This document shows, piece by piece, positions 19,533-27,943 of a stretch of DNA of 64,000 nt (positions within the stretch are counted from its first letter, which is position 1; every line of letters starts with the position of its first letter). A model generated the notes under the pieces. It was not told where the DNA came from, ran no database searches, and saw nothing but the letters and a program-made list of their open reading frames with translations. The stretch is from assembly GCF_003268475.1 (NCBI RefSeq), contig NZ_MCIF01000002.1, positions 1,775,074-1,839,073 on the forward strand, written 5' to 3'. The stretch is from Thermogemmatispora tikiterensis (GTDB lineage: Bacteria; Chloroflexota; Ktedonobacteria; Ktedonobacterales; Ktedonobacteraceae). The position numbers and the translations under genes were made by a program.

Positions 19533-20683
19533 TACCTCTCTGCCTGCTTCTCGATAGGATGATGGTCATCTGCACAGAGGCCGCGCAGGGCTACGCTGTA
19601 CGGAGCGCGCGCAACCCCTCTCTCGGTAATAATAGCACTTATATATGTATGAGGGGTCACATCAAAGGCCGGATTGGCTACAGAGATACCGTCGGGAGCG
19701 ATGGAGATCCCACGGATGGCCGTGACCTCACGCGGGTCACGCTGCTCGATAGGAATCTCCTCCCCGGAAGGCAAATCAAGATCGATCGTAGAACAAGGAG
19801 CGACCACGTAGAAAGGAATACCATGCGCTTGAGCCAGTACTGCCAGACTGTAGGTTCCAATCTTATTGGCGACATCGCCGTTGGCTGCAATGCGGTCAGC
19901 TCCCACAAAGACGGCGGCGATCCGGCCCCGACGCATGAAATAGCCAGCCATATTGTCGGTGATCAGTGTGAAAGGCACACCTTCCTGCTGCAGCTCCCAG
20001 GCAGTGAGGCGCGCCCCCTGGAGCACCGGGCGCGTTTCGTCGACAAAGACATGAATGCGCTTGCCCGCCCGATGGGCCAGATACATCGGCGCCAGAGCCG
20101 TGCCCCAGCCCGCAGTGGCCAGAATTCCCGTGTTACAATGGGTCAGCAGCTGATCTCCATCAGCAATCAGAGCCTCGCCATAGCGGCCCATGCGCAGACA
20201 GGCCGCCCGGTCTTCAGCTGCAATGGCCTGCGCCTCTTCCAAGAGCCGGCGCCCCAAATCCCCAGGACGGCACCCAGCCCCGGCCAGCTGCCGAGCACAT
20301 CCTAGCAAACGGCGAATGGCCCAGCTGAGATTGACCGCGGTGGGACGGGTGGCAGCAAGCAAGACTCCCGCCTCCTCAAGTCTGGCCAGAACCTCGGCGA
20401 GACTGACCTCGTCCCCCCGCTCTGCCAGCAGACGCCTGAACGCTAAGACCAGGCCAAAGGCCGCCGCCATGCCAATGGCAGGCGCGCCCCGCACCTTCAA
20501 GGCTTTGATTGCCTCTGCTACCTGCCGCTCATCTTCCAGGCGACTGTACACTACCTGCTGCGGCAAGAGCGTCTGGTCCAGTAACATCAGGGCACAGCCG
20601 CGCTCATCTTCCTGCCACCAGAGAGGACGGACACGCTGCACCGGCTCAGATTCGTGCTCCAGCCCCCCTGCAACCGTCGACAT
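19532..20683 (-). CDS. mtnA: S-methyl-5-thioribose-1-phosphate isomerase MtnA
   Basis: Aldose-ketose isomerase of the methionine salvage pathway; it turns methylthioribose-1-phosphate into methylthioribulose-1-phosphate. It belongs to the eIF2B-alpha-like family. Conserved parts are KVRGAPAIGMAAAFGL, LLTHCNTGILATAGWG with the catalytic Cys, and VGADRIAANGDVANKIGTY with the catalytic Asp. Length (383 aa) is slightly long owing to about 20 extra N-terminal residues. It is the first gene of the minus-strand cluster. The rest of the salvage pathway (mtnP/mtnK, mtnB, mtnC, mtnD) is not in the window. Confidence 0.93.
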   Translation of the reverse strand: MSTVAGGLEHESEPVQRVRPLWWQEDERGCALMLLDQTLLPQQVVYSRLEDERQVAEAIKALKVRGAPAIGMAAAFGLVLAFRRLLAERGDEVSLAEVLARLEEAGVLLAATRPTAVNLSWAIRRLLGCARQLAGAGCRPGDLGRRLLEEAQAIAAEDRAACLRMGRYGEALIADGDQLLTHCNTGILATAGWGTALAPMYLAHRAGKRIHVFVDETRPVLQGARLTAWELQQEGVPFTLITDNMAGYFMRRGRIAAVFVGADRIAANGDVANKIGTYSLAVLAQAHGIPFYVVAPCSTIDLDLPSGEEIPIEQRDPREVTAIRGISIAPDGISVANPAFDVTPHTYISAIITERGVARAPYSVALRGLCADDHHPIEKQAER

Positions 20684-20762
20684 GCTCTCTTCTCTTCCTT
20701 CCTTCGTTAGCTAGCTTTGTGGAGATTGGACCCTCTTCCAATGGCTGATTCCTGCTGCTGTT

Positions 20763-20791
20763 ATGGTATCATAATTGCCCCTCGCTGGCAA
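20763..20791 (-). promoter_or_regulatory. Candidate promoter of the mtnA cluster
   Basis: Minus-strand TTGCCA (20791-20786), 17-base spacer, TACCAT (20768-20763), about 80 bases before the mtnA ATG. The -35 matches five of six consensus bases and the -10 four of six. Confidence 0.4.
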
Positions 20792-20852
20792 AAGAGGCCG
20801 CCCCCCAAATAGTACTAACATAAACAGAACCGTTTTCAACGAACCCGCTCAA

Positions 20853-20876
20853 TATGCTAACATGATAAACAGCATA
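20853..20876 (+). repeat. Inverted repeat TATGCT-N12-AGCATA before the ECF sigma gene
   Basis: Arms TATGCT (20853-20858) and AGCATA (20871-20876) lie in the 330-base gap between mtnA and the sigma gene at 21014. The half site TATGCT also occurs in the repeats before the sigma gene at 10021. This may be a shared regulatory element; the match is short. Confidence 0.3.
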
Positions 20877-21013
20877 CGAGAGCAGCAGTGTGAATAGCGC
20901 AATGCTACTAAGGTGTAGGTTTCCCGTTCCTCCCCCATGCTTGACCCTGCCCTGGCAGGCTCTGGCTATGAGCGAGGGACAACGAGATTCTAGCTATAGT
21001 CAACATCGAAGGG

Positions 21014-21559
21014 ATGTCGCGCATGGCTAGGGCGGAAACGAAAGAGAGGACCTGGTCTTTCGATCAGATCTACGACGAGTATAAAACATCTATTTATAAT
21101 TATGTGTACCATCTGGTAGGCGATCGCGAGCAGGCAGATGACCTGACTCAGGATACCTTCCTGAAGGCGTTCCGCGCTCTGCCGAAGATGGACAGCAATC
21201 TCAAGGTGTCGGCCTGGCTCTATCGTATTGCGACCAACACGGCTTATGACGCCCTGCGTCGTAAGAAGCTGATCGCCTGGCTTCCCTGGCAGGACCTCGA
21301 ACACGAGCCAGCCGATGTGGAGAGCGCTGATCCACAGGAGGTCTATACGACGACCGAGCTGGTGCGCGCCGCCCTGCGACGTATGCCCCAGCAATATCGG
21401 GCCGCCTTGCTGCTCTATACTCAGGAAGGGTTCTCCTACAGTGAGATCGCTCAGGCCCTCAACATCGCCGAGAGCGGTGTGAAGATGTATCTGTCGCGCG
21501 CGCGTCAGTCGTTCCGGGAACACTATAAGGCGTTAGAGCGAGGGGCCGGCTCTAAGTAA
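21014..21559 (+). CDS. ECF sigma factor (RpoE-like)
   Basis: Complete two-domain ECF factor of 181 residues. Region 2 spans FDQIYDEYKTSIYNYVYHL, REQADDLTQDTFLKAFRAL and SAWLYRIATNTAYDALRRKK. Region 4 spans LRRMPQQYRAALLLYTQEG and the helix-turn-helix YSEIAQALNIAESGVKMYLS. It is closely similar to the factor at 10021 but lacks the acidic extension and long linker. No zinc-finger anti-sigma gene follows; the next supported gene is 390 bases away. GAAGGG lies just before the ATG. Confidence 0.9.
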   Translation: MSRMARAETKERTWSFDQIYDEYKTSIYNYVYHLVGDREQADDLTQDTFLKAFRALPKMDSNLKVSAWLYRIATNTAYDALRRKKLIAWLPWQDLEHEPADVESADPQEVYTTTELVRAALRRMPQQYRAALLLYTQEGFSYSEIAQALNIAESGVKMYLSRARQSFREHYKALERGAGSK

Positions 21560-21948
21560 CTCCGCCGCAGGAAGGTGATGATCCGGCACTGTCAGCCAGG
21601 CAGGGAAGGGCGCATCACTCCACACGATGTTTTCGCCTTTCTGTCCCCTTGGCCATTGCTGGCATCCCCTGCCCTGCCGCTGCTCTCACTGTTGGCGCTA
21701 TTCATGGCGGGATGCTCTCTTCGTCCACCTGTTTCCCTGCGTCATCCTGCCCTGCGGCATCACCGGCAGCCCTCGCTCGCCTCTCTTTCCGTCGCTTGCC
21801 TCCTTCTTCTCACTGTCCTCCGCTGCAACCTGCGCCAACCAACCTTCTTAGGCGCCACGAGTATAATGTAGTAGTGGTGGGTCCCAGGCACTTCTCAAGA
21901 ACCAGGGGCGGATTCGCAGTGCGAACTGAATAGGTTAGGAGGGATGTC
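21560..21948 (+). other. Intergenic region after the ECF sigma gene
   Basis: Pyrimidine-rich on the plus strand and open in several frames at once, so open reading here means little. An ATG at 21578 would give about 97 residues with a lipobox-like LFMAGC, but without other support. AGGAGGG at 21937-21943 serves the next gene. Confidence 0.35.
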
Positions 21949-22371
21949 ATGCTACGAGCTTGGGGTCTCAGTAAATATTTGAAGCATGCCGCGACACGCG
22001 CCGCACCGATCTTGCTGACCTCGCCTGCCGCTGCTTCTTCCCCGAGGCTGGAGCGCACCGCTGCCACGGATACGGCGATGCGAGGTGAGCTGCATTCAGA
22101 TGTCTATTTTCGCGCGCTTCCCGAGGCGGCCAGGCCCGAAATTATTTCTCAGCTCGATCGCCGCGAACGCCTGGTCTTTCTGCTGCTGAATGGGAAACGA
22201 AGCCTGAGCGAGATCGCTCGTCTCGTCCACCGCGATGAGCAAGATGTGGCCTGTACTGTGGCTCGCTTGCTTCGCAGCGGCTATGTGGAACATATCGAGG
22301 ATGATACCGCCCCAGCCAGAGCTGGCACAGCGGTCACCCCGCTAACACAGGCTCCCTCTCATCCGTTATAA
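21949..22371 (+). CDS. Small winged-helix-like protein, unknown function
   Basis: 140 residues with a strong ribosome site (AGGAGGG) before the ATG. The first 45 residues are Ala/Ser-rich and unstructured-looking. The rest, ISQLDRRERLVFLLLNGKRS then LSEIARLVHRDEQDVACTVA and RLLRSGYVEHIED, looks like a winged helix of the kind found at the C-terminus of DUF4388/PatA-type proteins: a question of how much is left to do, then a recognition helix and a wing. Position between the sigma factor and the histidine kinase hints at a regulatory role. No family is assigned. Confidence 0.6.
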   Translation: MLRAWGLSKYLKHAATRAAPILLTSPAAASSPRLERTAATDTAMRGELHSDVYFRALPEAARPEIISQLDRRERLVFLLLNGKRSLSEIARLVHRDEQDVACTVARLLRSGYVEHIEDDTAPARAGTAVTPLTQAPSHPL

Positions 22372-22388
22372 TAAAGGAGCCTGAAAGG

Positions 22389-22505
22389 ATGGCGGAGCGT
22401 GGCCAGGTAGGTCCACCCGCAAGTGACGGTCAGCAAAAGAAGCAGAGCAAGGCCACTCATGGCCTTGCCGGCCTGGACGTCCTTCTGATTCGTGGGGTGC
22501 TATAG
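22389..22505 (+). CDS. Possible 38-residue small protein or leader peptide
   Basis: An ATG with AAGGAG ten bases upstream opens a 38-codon frame (MAERGQVGPPASDGQQ...). TATAAT (22368-22373) overlaps the end of the previous gene just before it. The frame contains a perfect 8-bp hairpin (CAAGGCCA/TGGCCTTG, 22448-22467). It may be a leader for the histidine kinase at 22662, a small protein, or chance. No homolog is recognised. Confidence 0.22.
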   Translation: MAERGQVGPPASDGQQKKQSKATHGLAGLDVLLIRGVL

Positions 22506-22661
22506 CCTCCTTTCAGCGGAGCTGACTGCCCACCTCGCCGCGCTGCCCATGTCGCTGGGGTTGGCCAGGCCAGCACCAGCTCTTTTGCCAGCGCGGTACG
22601 TGGAGGGGAGGACGAATCGGATCCCGCCCTCCCCTTATCTATTGCTGAGGCTTGTGCTCGC

Positions 22662-24542
22662 ATGCGTGCAATGGTGCATTCTTTGGGCGCTAAACTGATT
22701 CTGGCGGCGGGGTTGATCTGCCTCCTTTGCCTGAGCCTGTTCCTGGCTCTGAGCTGGCCTCTGCTCTCTTATTTCTCAGCTCATCAGACGGCTTTCCCCC
22801 ATGTCTGGCTGGCACTTGCTTCTTTGCTGCTCTTTACCTGCGCCCCTGGCTTCCTGCTCCTCAGCATTGCCGTTCGCCAGCTCGTCAATCGCCCCCTCTC
22901 TGAGCTGCTGAGCCGGGTAGAGCAGAGTCTGCGCCTGCCGCTCTCGCTGCCTCCCCGCACACCTTCCGCTACGTCGTCAGGGCCTCCATCGACTTTATCT
23001 CCGGGCGACGAGTTAGGAGCGCTCTCTCAGGCTTTTCAGCAGCTCGCCTCGGCCCTGGCGCATCAGGATGCTGAAAGTCGCTTGTTGACACGGCAGCTGA
23101 GCGACCTGCTGAGTATGAGCGATGCTCTGATTTCAACGCTCAACCTGGAGCACCTCCTGGCCGAGATCGTTTCTCGCCTCGGGGTCATTATGCAGGTGCG
23201 CCAGGTCTCGCTCTTGCTCTATGGGCGGGATCAGCCTGCCCCGTGGGCGGTGGCTTTGTGGAGCAACGACCCCCCGCGCACCGAGCCTTTGACTGGCGAG
23301 ACGTCGCGCCAGGGTCAGGTACGCGTCTATACAGACCCACGCGCTGATATCACGCTGGCAGCTACCACGAAAATGGCGGCGCTACCACGTCCGATGCCCC
23401 CAGCCCCCCGGCGGCGAGTGATCCGTCCACCACGCCTGCAGGCCGCCGTTGCTCGTGTGGAGCCTCCTCATCCTCGCATCCCTCATGAGGCGCTCCGTGA
23501 GCTGGACCTGTTGCTTGCTCGTATGGCCATGCAGAAACAGAAAATCGCCTATGGAGAGGACGTGCAGGCTATCTACCAGGAGCGTCAGGAGCGCTGGGCC
23601 CGGCTGGCGCTAGAGGCTGGCTATGGGGCGGTGATCGCCACACCCCTCCTGTTGCAAGACGAGACGATCGGGGCGATTATGCTCTACTCCGAGCGCCCCT
23701 ATCAACTGACTCAGCGCGATACCTTCCTGTTGAGTACGGCGGCCATCCAGGCAGCGATGGCCATCCAGGATGCCCTGCTCTTCGCCGAGGTCAAGGAGAA
23801 GAATGTCGCTCTGGAACGCGCGAATCAGTTGAAGTCACAGTTCCTGGCCACGGTCACCCATGAGCTACGCGCTCCCCTGCACAGTATTATCAGCTATGGC
23901 TCATTGCTGGTAGATGGCTTTGTCGAGGGAGCGCTGACGCCGGAGCAAGAAGAGCATATCCGCTTTATGATCCGCCGGGCCGAGGATCTGTCGCACCTGG
24001 TCGATGACATGCTTGATCTCTCAAAGATCGAGGCTGATCGCCTGGAGGTGCGCCTTGAGCCATTGGCTATTGAGGGCTGCTTGCGCGAGGTGGTGGATCA
24101 ACTGAGGCCATTGGCTTTCGCTCGCGACCTGACCTTGCAGCTGGAGCTGCCCGAGGAGTTGCCGCGAGTTCTGGCCGATAGCTACCGTCTGCGCCAGGTA
24201 TTGGTCAATATGGTCTCCAACGCCATTAAGTTCACCGAGCGCGGTGGCATTACCATCCGTTGCAGTCTCCTGGAACGCTATGATATGCTGCGTATTGCTG
24301 TGCATGATAGCGGGATCGGTATCTCGCCGGCAGCGCTGGAATACATCTTCGAGGCATTCCGCCAAGCCGATAGTAGCACAGCGCGCAAGTTTGGAGGCAC
24401 TGGCCTGGGCCTGACAATTGCCCGCAAGCTCGTCGAACTGCAGGGTGGTGAGGTCTTCGTGGAAAGTATGCCGGGGCGTGGCTCGATTTTTTCCTTTGTG
24501 CTTCCCCTGGCAGCTAGCCCGAAGCTCCAGAGCCGCTCATGA
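22662..24542 (+). CDS. Sensor histidine kinase with GAF domain
   Basis: Membrane-bound sensor. Two membrane spans lie in the first 75 residues (LILAAGLICLLCLSLFLALS and VWLALASLLLFTCAPGFLLL), then a HAMP-like stretch (QLVNRPLSELLSRVEQSL). A GAF domain follows (ISTLNLEHLLAEIVSRLGVI through GAVIATPLLLQDETIGAIML), interrupted by a long Pro/Arg-rich insert. The HisKA domain has FLATVTHELRAPLHSI with the phospho-acceptor H400. The ATPase domain has NMVSNAIKFTE, HDSGIGI and GGTGLGLTIARKLVELQGG. The small receiver protein at 24640 is the likely partner. Signal unknown. Confidence 0.92.
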   Translation: MRAMVHSLGAKLILAAGLICLLCLSLFLALSWPLLSYFSAHQTAFPHVWLALASLLLFTCAPGFLLLSIAVRQLVNRPLSELLSRVEQSLRLPLSLPPRTPSATSSGPPSTLSPGDELGALSQAFQQLASALAHQDAESRLLTRQLSDLLSMSDALISTLNLEHLLAEIVSRLGVIMQVRQVSLLLYGRDQPAPWAVALWSNDPPRTEPLTGETSRQGQVRVYTDPRADITLAATTKMAALPRPMPPAPRRRVIRPPRLQAAVARVEPPHPRIPHEALRELDLLLARMAMQKQKIAYGEDVQAIYQERQERWARLALEAGYGAVIATPLLLQDETIGAIMLYSERPYQLTQRDTFLLSTAAIQAAMAIQDALLFAEVKEKNVALERANQLKSQFLATVTHELRAPLHSIISYGSLLVDGFVEGALTPEQEEHIRFMIRRAEDLSHLVDDMLDLSKIEADRLEVRLEPLAIEGCLREVVDQLRPLAFARDLTLQLELPEELPRVLADSYRLRQVLVNMVSNAIKFTERGGITIRCSLLERYDMLRIAVHDSGIGISPAALEYIFEAFRQADSSTARKFGGTGLGLTIARKLVELQGGEVFVESMPGRGSIFSFVLPLAASPKLQSRS

Positions 24543-24639
24543 GTCCGAACGAGCCAGTCAGGTCAATGCTGTCTGCTCTGCCCATGCCAGCCACCTCTCG
24601 TTTCTCCAAGACAAGCATCTAGGATGACAGTGACGGTCG

Positions 24640-25047
24640 ATGACGATGGATACCGGTGCATCTTCCACAGGACGTGAGGCCACAATTCTGATTATCGAGA
24701 ACGATCCTTCTGACCGCCTTCTGCTAGAGAAGGTCCTCTCTTCCCGCGGCTACCGCTGCCTTTCAGTGACGCATGGCCGCGAAGCGCTGGACTTGCTGGA
24801 CCGGGTGCAGGTCGATTTGATCCTCACGGACCTGCTGATGCCCGTCCTCGATGGGCAACGCACGGCTCAATTGATCCGCTCCCGCCCGGGCATGGAGAGA
24901 GTGCCAATCGTGGCTGTCACGGCCTACCCTCCCGATGAGGCCCGCGGCTCGGGTCCCGGTGGCTACGATGAGTACTTATTGAAGCCCTTTAAGCCGCGTC
25001 AGTTGTTGGATCTGGTTGAGCGCTTGCTAGGTTCTTGGACCTCATAA
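24640..25047 (+). CDS. Single-domain response regulator (receiver only)
   Basis: CheY-like receiver of 135 residues with no output domain. Acidic pocket IIENDPSD near the N-terminus, phospho-acceptor D64 in VDLILTDLLMP, switch Thr at VAVTAYP (about residue 94) and Lys115 in YLLKPFKPRQLL. It starts 97 bases after the histidine kinase on the same strand, so the two likely form one phosphorelay. With no output domain it must act through protein contacts or as a relay step. Confidence 0.9.
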   Translation: MTMDTGASSTGREATILIIENDPSDRLLLEKVLSSRGYRCLSVTHGREALDLLDRVQVDLILTDLLMPVLDGQRTAQLIRSRPGMERVPIVAVTAYPPDEARGSGPGGYDEYLLKPFKPRQLLDLVERLLGSWTS

Positions 25048-25082
25048 GATGATGACTTTTGCGCAAAGGAGCCAGTGAGATT

Positions 25083-26654
25083 GTGGAGACTGTAGAACTC
25101 GATCTTCGACTGACTAATGAGCCTGTCACAGAGATTGCCTGCGAGGCACTCGTGGTCAGTGCGGGTCGTCCCCGTGGGAGCGAGCAGGCCCGCCTGAGTG
25201 CCCCTGGCCAACTGGTGGATGCCCGCCTGGAGGGCCTGCTGCAGGAAAGCTGCGCCCGCGGCGAGATCAAAGGCCACAGCGGGGAGATTACGACTTTCTA
25301 TACGCCGGGCAAGTTAGCCGCCAGGCGTGTGATTGTGCTCGGGCTTGGCGATCTGGAGCGCGATGCAACGCGTACCCTGCGGCGAGCCTGCGCAACCCTG
25401 GCTCGCCAGCTCCAGGAGAAAGGCGCGCGGCGTGTGGTTCTGGCCATCGATGTAATCAGCCTTCAGCCCGAACCAGGCTCGCCACAGGCATTGACAACGC
25501 TGGCGGCCCTGCAAGCCCAGGTGGAAGGCTTCCTTCTCGGACTCTACCGCTTCAGTCGCTATCGTAGCAATGGAGGCAGCGAGTATGAACCGGCTATCCG
25601 CGAGCTGCTGTTACAGGTTGGGCCAGCGCAGGCAGCTTACGATAGCAGCACGCTTGAGGCCGCCCTGCAGCGGGGTCGCATTTTGGCCGAGGCGACCAAC
25701 TTCGCGCGCGATCTGGTTAACGAGCCTCCCAATATTCTGACGCCCGGCGAGCTGGTGCGCCGCGCCCGCAGCATGGCCGAAACATGGGGCCTGGCCTGTG
25801 AGGTGCTGGAGCGCCCCCAGATGGAAGAGCTGGGCATGGGGGGCTTGCTGGCTGTCTCGCGTGGGAGCAGTGAACCGCCCTACCTGGCTATTCTGCGCTA
25901 TCGCGGCGCGCCAGAGCAGGCTGGTGGCCTGGCACTGGTCGGTAAAGGGATCACTTTCGATAGCGGCGGCCTCTCCTTGAAAAGCGCTGACGGTATGGTG
26001 ACCATGAAGGGAGATATGGCCGGAGCCGCTGCCGTGCTGGGGGCGATCCAGGCAATCGCTCGCCTTAAACCAGCCCTGAATGTGACGGTCCTCGTTCCCA
26101 CCAGCGAAAATATGCCTGATGGGCACTCTTACCGGCCAGGCGATATCTTGCGCATCATGAACGGCAAGACCATTGAAATCGTCAACACGGACGCAGAGGG
26201 AAGGCTCATCCTGGCCGATGCCATGTCCTACGCTGCGCGCGAGGGACTGACCCCGATCATCGATGTCGCAACGCTCACCGGCGGTATCGTGGTGGCCCTG
26301 GGACATGTCTACACAGGTCTCTTCAGCAATGATACGCGTTTGAGCGAAGAACTCATTGCCGCGGGCGAGGCTGTGGGAGAGAAGCTGTGGCGTCTCCCAC
26401 TGGACGATGAGTACGGCGAGCAGATTAAGAGTGAGGTGGCAGATATCAAGCAGACAGGGGGGCGTCCCGCCTCCTCGATTACTGCCGCCAAGGTCTTGGA
26501 ACACTTCGCCGGTTCGGCGGCCTGGGCGCATCTGGACATCGCCGGCACGAGCTTTGTGGACAGCCCCAAGCCTTATCAAGAGAAGGGCGCCACGGGGGTC
26601 GCGGTGCGAACGCTGGCCGAATTCATCATGAGGCGTGCCGCCGCTCAAAGCTGA
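25083..26654 (+). CDS. pepA: Leucyl aminopeptidase, M17 family (PepA-like)
   Basis: Cytosolic two-metal aminopeptidase that removes N-terminal residues. The metal and catalytic motifs are complete: GKGITFDSGGLSLKSADGMV, MKGDMAGAAAVLGAIQAI, and NTDAEGRLILADAMSYA, the family signature. The N-terminal macro-like domain (about 180 residues) is present, so the hexameric full-length form is likely. The GTG at 25083 is preferred, with AAGGAG 11 bases upstream; a TTG at 25059 would include that ribosome site in the gene. It lies 35 bases after the receiver gene, but a functional link is not evident. Confidence 0.93.
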   Translation: METVELDLRLTNEPVTEIACEALVVSAGRPRGSEQARLSAPGQLVDARLEGLLQESCARGEIKGHSGEITTFYTPGKLAARRVIVLGLGDLERDATRTLRRACATLARQLQEKGARRVVLAIDVISLQPEPGSPQALTTLAALQAQVEGFLLGLYRFSRYRSNGGSEYEPAIRELLLQVGPAQAAYDSSTLEAALQRGRILAEATNFARDLVNEPPNILTPGELVRRARSMAETWGLACEVLERPQMEELGMGGLLAVSRGSSEPPYLAILRYRGAPEQAGGLALVGKGITFDSGGLSLKSADGMVTMKGDMAGAAAVLGAIQAIARLKPALNVTVLVPTSENMPDGHSYRPGDILRIMNGKTIEIVNTDAEGRLILADAMSYAAREGLTPIIDVATLTGGIVVALGHVYTGLFSNDTRLSEELIAAGEAVGEKLWRLPLDDEYGEQIKSEVADIKQTGGRPASSITAAKVLEHFAGSAAWAHLDIAGTSFVDSPKPYQEKGATGVAVRTLAEFIMRRAAAQS

Positions 26655-26710
26655 GCTGAACAGCTGTGCCTGGCTGTACAGTCGCGCGAACAGCGTGATA
26701 TACTCTTGGC

Positions 26711-26962
26711 ATGAAGATTCGTGTACGCTACTTTGCGGGATTACGCGAGATCGTGGGTCAGGACGCCGAGACTCTGACGGTGCCCGAGGGGACGGACGTC
26801 GCTGGAGCACGGGCCTTGCTTAGCGCTCGCCATTCCCGCTTGCAGCCAATCCTGGAGCGCTCGCTGTGCGCAGTGAATCGCGAATATGTCCCCGCGGACC
26901 GGGTGCTGCAGGAAGACGATGAGCTGGTCTTTATTCCACCGCTCGGGGGTGGGGCAGCCTGA
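26711..26962 (+). CDS. moaD: Molybdopterin synthase small subunit MoaD (unusual C-terminus)
   Basis: Beta-grasp sulfur carrier that delivers sulfur to precursor Z together with MoaE. Length (83 aa) and the strands MKIRVRYFAGLREIVG, CAVNREYV and DDELVFIPPLGGG fit the family. MoaD normally ends exactly in Gly-Gly, which is adenylated and thiocarboxylated. Here the stop comes after GGGAA, so two Ala follow the glycines. Either the tail is trimmed, or the carrier works in another way. moaE follows after 66 bases. Confidence 0.85.
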   Translation: MKIRVRYFAGLREIVGQDAETLTVPEGTDVAGARALLSARHSRLQPILERSLCAVNREYVPADRVLQEDDELVFIPPLGGGAA

Positions 26963-27028
26963 GGCTGCCAGCAAGCAGCCAACCCACCCCCGGACAGGGG
27001 GAGAGTTTCTACCTGGCAGGATGGGCCT

Positions 27029-27442
27029 ATGGAGCCGGTGATTCAGATTACGCGCGAGCCGCTGAATCGCGAGGCGCTGCTGGCCGCGGTGGCCGCGCCC
27101 GAGGTTGGCGGCATTGTCATTTTTGAGGGAGTGGTGCGCAATCACGCACGCGGCAAACAGATCCGCTATCTGGAGTACGATGCCTACCCCGAGATGGCCG
27201 AGCAGCAGATTCGGCGCATTGTGGAGGAGGCCCGCCAACGCTGGGGGGCAGAGCGGGTAGCAGTCGCTCACCGCCTTGGCCGGGTAGAGATTGGCGAGGC
27301 CAGCGTGATTATCGTGGTCGCAACGCCACACCGCGCCGAAGCCTTTGAAGCCTGCCGCTACATCATTGACACGCTCAAGACCACCGTTCCAATCTGGAAG
27401 AAAGAGGTCAGCCTCGACGGAGAAGCCTGGGTAGAAGGCTAA
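27029..27442 (+). CDS. moaE: Molybdopterin synthase large subunit MoaE
   Basis: Catalytic subunit that puts two sulfurs into precursor Z to form molybdopterin. Visible are GGIVIFEGVVRNHARGK, YLEYDAYPEMAEQQ, VAHRLGRVEIGEASV and the active-site TVPIWKKEVSLDGEAWVEG with the paired Lys. Length (137 aa) is normal. It sits directly after moaD, making a compact synthase pair; other cofactor genes are not in the window. A small hairpin (CCCCC/GGGGG) lies in the moaD-moaE spacer. Confidence 0.95.
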   Translation: MEPVIQITREPLNREALLAAVAAPEVGGIVIFEGVVRNHARGKQIRYLEYDAYPEMAEQQIRRIVEEARQRWGAERVAVAHRLGRVEIGEASVIIVVATPHRAEAFEACRYIIDTLKTTVPIWKKEVSLDGEAWVEG

Positions 27443-27943
27443 GCTGAGTTGAACGGCGGTGCACGTCGACAGGCCCAGAGCGGAGGGAGCTGGCCCAGGC
27501 TGGCCTGGGCGTGATCCTGCTCCATGCCTGGATAACCAGCTCCAAGACCAGTTTTAGACCAGTCAGCTAATCAGGAAGCATGTTCCTGATCCTTTCGCGC
27601 TGCTGATCATCTCCACCGACTCCGCCTTCATTCCTTCCTGTCGAGGAGGGCGAGATCAGGAGCAGCCCATCACCATCAGTGGGTGGGGCAAGCCGGTTTC
27701 TCTTCTCTGTCAGCTGAGCAGGGGCGCAGAGGTCAGGAGGCCATCCCAGGCTCATTTCTATGGTAGAATATTACATAACAATAGAAGAGAGAGGAAAGCG
27801 CCTCTCTTCTGACCAGACTGTTGCATGCAGGCAAAGGACTGGCTGAAAAGCACCCCCGGTCTCTCAACGGATGGGGGATACTCCTTGAAGCCTTCTGCTA
27901 CTGTCTCCCGACAGTCCTCAAGGAGTTTGATCGGAGGCTGCTG
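27443..27943 (+). promoter_or_regulatory. Intergenic region with inverted repeats and an extended -10 promoter
   Basis: Between moaE and the MNT-HEPN gene. ATCAGGAA-GCATG-TTCCTGAT (27570-27589) is a perfect 8-bp hairpin that may end the moa transcript. An extended -10 (TGG then TAGAAT at 27765-27770) would start a leader of about 165 bases containing a hairpin (GAGAGG/CCTCTC near 27790-27806). GGAGG at 27933-27937 fixes the ATG at 27944. Confidence 0.4.

Noticed and set aside
21575..21871. A 98-codon frame with a lipobox-like LFMAGC after the ECF sigma gene
   Set aside because: Three overlapping frames are open in this stretch, showing that it is simply poor in stop codons. The ribosome site is too close to the start and there is no family match.
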